Shown here in pieces: positions 6,858-9,211 of a DNA stretch of 9,211 bases. The translations under genes were made by a program, and so were the position numbers. The first letter of the stretch is position 1. Each line of letters begins with the position of its first letter. The DNA is from Flavobacteriales bacterium UBA1531 (GTDB lineage Bacteria; Bacteroidota; Bacteroidia; Flavobacteriales_D; Sanyastnellaceae): assembly GCA_002323795.1 (NCBI GenBank), contig DCPZ01000038.1, positions 1 to 9,211 of the forward strand. Reading direction: 5' to 3'. Below the pieces are notes generated by a model, which made no database searches, was not told the origin of the DNA, and saw nothing but the letters and a program-made list of their open reading frames with translations.

Positions 6858-7634
6858 TTACTCTGTTTCAAGTCCGTAAAAACGCTTGGAGAACGGGCTC
6901 GGGTTTTGCAAGACGAGCTTCTGCAAATCATCTCCCTCGATCAAGCGCTCATCTGAAGGAACGAACTTGGGCGCATTTACGCATAGAATGCTCCGTTCAA
7001 TGTCCGTTGGATTCTTGTATTCGTGCACAAAGCCTTTGGGCCACTGATGTGCAACTCCAGATTTTGCCGGTTGATTTTGTAACAATAAGCCGTCTGAAAC
7101 GACCAATTCACCTTCCTCCATCAGCGTATGAAAATGTGCCGGGATCTTGGCTCCTGAAGGGATTCGTAGCAAATAAATGCCGCAATCTTCGTTTTCATGA
7201 AGGATGTCCACCTCACCAAAATGGTTGACTTCCTTCTCGTACGAAACCTCATGTGCATAGCGGGTGATGGCGATCCAAGGTTCAGCATGGCCATTGAGCG
7301 CAAGAGGCTTTTGAATGCGAATGCTCACAGCTTGCGGTCGCCGCGCAGGCCGATCAGGCGGGGCAGGTGAAAGCAACAGGTGACAAAGCGCTTCAGCAGC
7401 CGTTTCGAGCAACCGAAACTTTGCAGCTTGCAACGCAAAAGCAACCTCACCGGCAACCACAGAGTAATCGACTGAATCCGCCAAAGTTTTGCCAAACTCG
7501 TTGGGTTTGCGATCAAAATGCATTTCGAGTTCTATGTGCAACGGCTGCGGCGCCGTGCGCTCATGCGGGTGGATGCCTACCACGCATTCCAATTGCATGG
7601 CCGCGAGCCCGACCGTATCGAATTCTTTCATCAT
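6858..7634 (-). CDS. FolB-type dihydroneopterin aldolase/epimerase fused to a cupin
   Basis: The 258-residue protein has two domains. Residues 1-128 are a FolB/FolX tunnel-fold domain with the active-site positions in place: E25 in HPHERTAPQ, Y57 in DSVDYSVV, E77 in RLLETAAEA and K109 in IRIQKP. FolB cleaves 7,8-dihydroneopterin to 6-hydroxymethyl-dihydropterin and glycolaldehyde; FolX epimerises dihydroneopterin triphosphate; sequence alone does not decide between them. Residues 130-258 are a cupin. Motif 1 has G161, H167, H169 and E173; motif 2 fits G-x5-P-x-G-x2-H-x3-N exactly from G193 to N208, with H204. That gives the usual three-His/one-Glu metal site. The two halves are in one frame with no stop between them. 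The start overlaps the CYTH stop (ATGA), and an AGGAGA lies just upstream. A second Met codon follows immediately. Domain calls are firm; the role of the cupin is unknown to me. Confidence 0.88.
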   Translation of the reverse strand: MMKEFDTVGLAAMQLECVVGIHPHERTAPQPLHIELEMHFDRKPNEFGKTLADSVDYSVVAGEVAFALQAAKFRLLETAAEALCHLLLSPAPPDRPARRPQAVSIRIQKPLALNGHAEPWIAITRYAHEVSYEKEVNHFGEVDILHENEDCGIYLLRIPSGAKIPAHFHTLMEEGELVVSDGLLLQNQPAKSGVAHQWPKGFVHEYKNPTDIERSILCVNAPKFVPSDERLIEGDDLQKLVLQNPSPFSKRFYGLETE

Positions 7635-8203
7635 GGTTGATCTCCTGCATTTACTCCACTCACCAAAAGGTCGAACAGGTTGATTTTCGTCCGCCGCTTG
7701 GAATCATATCCCAAAGCAGTCTCATAGCGCTCTAAGATGGACAAAGCATCATGTACGGTCCTCGCCGCTATGGCTTCAAACTCTAAGCAAGAAACGGAGC
7801 GATCCCCACATCTTGCATTGTACTGAACCACCTCACAATCTGGAAAATCAAAAACGTGAATCTGCTTCACCACTTCATGTTTTTCTTCGATGTGCAACGT
7901 TGCCAAAAAGGCAGAAATCTTAGCGTCCTGATTGTCTCCCGAAAGATCGAGATTGATCTCCGTTCTTACCTCTGTATCTCCACCTCTGGACTTCACTGTT
8001 AGCTGCTGAATCTCCTCGTCATAGCGGTGGCGATAAATCCAAGTTTGGTCCTGACCAGGCACATAATAGGTGTCTTTAACAAGCAATTGCTTTTCGTTCA
8101 AGGGCCCAAGTGCCCTGCAAGACTCGATCCACTTCAAGCTGTCGAATCCGTTGTCAAGTAGAAACTTGTGCTCAATTTCGAGGTGATCCAATGCCTGTTC
8201 CAT
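7631..8203 (-). CDS. CYTH domain (triphosphate tunnel) protein
   Basis: This 190-residue protein is of the CYTH superfamily. It has the defining ExExK motif near the N-terminus (E9-I-E11-H-K13), then basic and acidic strands typical of the tunnel: R58 and R60 (YRHR), K71 (LTVKSRG), R80 and E82 (VRTEI), the pair E141/E143 (CLEFEA) and basic residues 169-173 (KRRTK). All the expected triphosphate and metal ligands appear present, so it is likely active. Known members hydrolyse thiamine triphosphate or inorganic tripolyphosphate, or act as class IV adenylate cyclases. Its position between a RibD-C-like reductase and a FolB fusion suggests dihydroneopterin triphosphate as a substrate, a step whose phosphatase is often unassigned. 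That is inference. The start is 14 bases after the upstream stop, and the stop overlaps the next start by four bases. Confidence 0.85.
   Translation of the reverse strand: MEQALDHLEIEHKFLLDNGFDSLKWIESCRALGPLNEKQLLVKDTYYVPGQDQTWIYRHRYDEEIQQLTVKSRGGDTEVRTEINLDLSGDNQDAKISAFLATLHIEEKHEVVKQIHVFDFPDCEVVQYNARCGDRSVSCLEFEAIAARTVHDALSILERYETALGYDSKRRTKINLFDLLVSGVNAGDQP
7641..7646 (-). promoter_or_regulatory. Shine-Dalgarno of the FolB-cupin gene
   Basis: AGGAGA on the minus strand lies six bases before the first ATG (nine before the second) and inside the end of the CYTH gene. Most genes in this window lack such a site, so its presence at an ATGA overlap suggests translation here is meant to be strong as well as coupled. 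Confidence 0.6.
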
Positions 8204-8217
8204 GTGTTCTACTTCAC

Positions 8218-8895
8218 TTAACGTTTTGCAATGTAATGGACGAATACCAAGTTCCCTTCAGTATTCACCTTGTCCAAAGAGAAGTGCGTTGGACTTGTCA
8301 AAGTAGGCTGCACAATTGGAACGCGTTGCTCACTGCCTACCATTACCGGACAGATGGTAACGATAAACTCATCAACCACGCCTGCTTCGTAAAACGCTGC
8401 GTTGATGTATCCGCCACCGAAAAGAAGCAGGCGCTTGAGACCTGCACCAGCGCATGCCTCAATGATTGTTTGCACCAGACCATCACCTGCCGCAGGAGGC
8501 GACGCATAAATCAATGTTCGATCGGCAGCATTTGTTTTGTCAGAGGATAACTTCCGATCGGTGACCAACCATTTCGGTGTTTTCGGCGAATTCCAAATGG
8601 TTGCGTCGGAATCAAAACCGGTTCGCGTGCACATCACCCAAGTCGGATGAACGCCTTCATCATTGATAACTTCCATCACACCACCACTAATGTTCACGGA
8701 GTGAGCGCCCACGACCACCCCATCACACTTTTGTAGCAAGTTTCGGACATGATCATGATCAGCCTCATTGATAAAGCCCATCGCCTTTCGCTGGTCATCG
8801 GATTCATTGGGGTGAGAGGCGATTGCTCCATCTATGCTTCCCGCCATTACATTGGTGACCTTGACTCGACGAGCCCTTTGGTTTGATTCATCCAT
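8218..8895 (-). CDS. RibD C-terminal / dihydrofolate-reductase-like reductase
   Basis: A 225-residue stand-alone RibD_C-family protein with a dihydrofolate-reductase-like fold. It shows an AGSIDGAIA stretch near 18-26 (family SxDGxIA), CDGVVVGAHSV (57-67), the phosphate/NADPH loop LLLFGGGYINAAF (156-168) and VDEFIVTICPVMVG (174-187). There is no deaminase domain, so it is not full RibD. Family members reduce pyrimidine intermediates of riboflavin synthesis or, in some cases, dihydropterins/dihydrofolate. The segment after VGA differs from the RibD form (GTV-x-x-D-x-P), so the usual ribosylamino-pyrimidine substrate is less likely. It is the first gene of the four-gene operon, with a good Shine-Dalgarno. 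A role in making a tetrahydropterin fits the neighbours but is inference. Confidence 0.85.
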   Translation of the reverse strand: MDESNQRARRVKVTNVMAGSIDGAIASHPNESDDQRKAMGFINEADHDHVRNLLQKCDGVVVGAHSVNISGGVMEVINDEGVHPTWVMCTRTGFDSDATIWNSPKTPKWLVTDRKLSSDKTNAADRTLIYASPPAAGDGLVQTIIEACAGAGLKRLLLFGGGYINAAFYEAGVVDEFIVTICPVMVGSEQRVPIVQPTLTSPTHFSLDKVNTEGNLVFVHYIAKR

Positions 8896-8902
8896 TTCCT
8901 AA

Positions 8903-8910
8903 TTCCTTCT
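8903..8910 (-). promoter_or_regulatory. Shine-Dalgarno of the RibD-C-like gene
   Basis: AGAAGGAA on the minus strand lies seven bases before the ATG at 8895 and supports that start. An additional AGGAA lies directly against the start codon. Confidence 0.6.
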
Positions 8911-8932
8911 AGTGCTGACACACACGCTGTGC

Positions 8933-8940
8933 CAACTATA
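8933..8940 (-). promoter_or_regulatory. possible -7 element of the four-gene operon
   Basis: TATAGTTG on the minus strand matches TAnnTTTG at all but one fixed position. It would start transcription near 8926, about 30 bases before the first gene. No TTTG or TTG lies at the right distance upstream, where an inverted repeat is found instead, so an activator-dependent promoter is possible. Weak call. Confidence 0.25.
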
Positions 8941-8950
8941 AGACATTCCT

Positions 8951-8980
8951 TGCAGTACTTTTGTTGTCCGATCAACTGCA
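8951..8980. repeat. inverted repeat in the divergent promoter region
   Basis: TGCAGT (8951-8956) and ACTGCA (8975-8980) form perfect six-base inverted arms around 18 bases. Inside, GTTG (8963-8966) and CAAC (8973-8976) form a second inverted pair. The repeat covers the place where the -33 element of the operon would lie, as expected of a regulator site. It could also be chance, since the arms are short. Confidence 0.3.
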
Positions 8981-9030
8981 CTGCGAAAAAAAACAACGAA
9001 CTTTTGCTTGTTGTTATGTTCTCTCTTACT

Positions 9031-9062
9031 TTTGCGCTCCCTTACGGGACAATACATATTTG
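9031..9062 (+). promoter_or_regulatory. candidate rpsP promoter
   Basis: TTTG (9031-9034), a 20-base spacer and CATATTTG (9055-9062, one mismatch to TAnnTTTG) form a plausible Bacteroidota promoter on the plus strand. Transcription would start near 9068, with a leader of roughly 38 bases before the S16 start. No Shine-Dalgarno is visible in that leader. Confidence 0.45.
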
Positions 9063-9105
9063 ATTTTAACAACTGGGTTTAGGACCCTTATTAAACGTTT
9101 CTCTC

Positions 9106-9211
9106 ATGGCTACTCGTCTACGACTTCAACGGCACGGAAAAAAAGGAAAGGCATTTTATCACGTCGTTGCAGCTGATGCTCGCGCCCCACGTGATGGCCG
9201 ATTCATCGAAA
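9106..9211 (+). CDS. rpsP: 30S ribosomal protein S16 (N-terminal part, cut by window edge)
   Basis: The 35 residues present (MATRLRLQRHGKKGK, then FYHVVAADARAPRDGRFIE) are the conserved N-terminal part of S16, a small-subunit protein of roughly 80-190 residues, often extended in Bacteroidota. It binds 16S rRNA early in 30S assembly. The frame stays open to the window edge, so the gene continues to the right; rimM often follows in this phylum but cannot be seen. It is the only plus-strand gene and is divergent from the four-gene operon, with 210 bases between the starts. Confidence 0.95.
   Translation, partial: MATRLRLQRHGKKGKAFYHVVAADARAPRDGRFIE

Noticed and set aside
6858..7249. Treating the cupin as a separate gene
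   Set aside because: The frame runs without a stop from the FolB domain into the cupin, and there is no convincing internal start or Shine-Dalgarno at the junction.
8961..9176. Open frame of 71 codons on the plus strand at the right edge
   Set aside because: It overlaps the unmistakable S16 start in another frame and has no recognisable domain; its N-terminal part lies in the promoter region.
1..9211. Mobile elements, CRISPR arrays, defence genes or phage genes
   Set aside because: No transposase, integrase, terminal repeats, spaced direct repeats or defence-type domains were found; genes are compactly packed core or biosynthetic genes.

Overview
The window looks like chromosomal DNA of a member of the Bacteroidota, probably Flavobacteriales-like. 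Several things point there. Promoter-like sites fit the Bacteroidota pattern (TTG/TTTG, about 19-21 bases, TAnnTTTG) better than an E. coli pattern. Most starts lack a Shine-Dalgarno sequence. The S16 start (RLQRHGKKGK, AADARAPRDGRFIE) and the exonuclease-fused DnaE are also in keeping. The genus is not determinable by eye.

Layout. Everything except the last gene is on the minus strand. At the left edge (1-80) there is the 5' end of a tRNA, probably tRNA-Asp, leaving the window, with a promoter in front of it. Next come a DUF58/vWA-like protein (193-1137), thioredoxin (1271-1588, with its own promoter and a terminator-like hairpin behind it) and a 1433-residue DNA polymerase III alpha subunit (1749-6050). 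In the polymerase a DEDDh proofreading exonuclease is fused in front of a PHP domain whose metal site looks eroded.

From 8895 down to 6153 lie four tightly packed minus-strand genes: a RibD-C/dihydrofolate-reductase-like reductase, a CYTH triphosphate-tunnel protein, a FolB (dihydroneopterin aldolase/epimerase) to cupin fusion, and a short-chain dehydrogenase. Gaps are 14, -4 and 3 bases, so they almost certainly form one operon. At the right edge (9106-9211, plus strand) is the start of rpsP (ribosomal protein S16). The 210-base gap between it and the operon should hold divergent promoters.

The most interesting part is the four-gene operon. One coherent reading, which is inference, is a pterin pathway. 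The CYTH protein would remove phosphates from 7,8-dihydroneopterin triphosphate, the FolB domain would epimerise it or cleave its side chain, and the SDR and/or RibD-C protein would reduce the product to a tetrahydropterin. The cupin half has a complete metal-binding motif set and no obvious place in known folate or monapterin pathways. The second point of interest is the polymerase, where gain of a fused exonuclease coincides with loss of PHP metal ligands.
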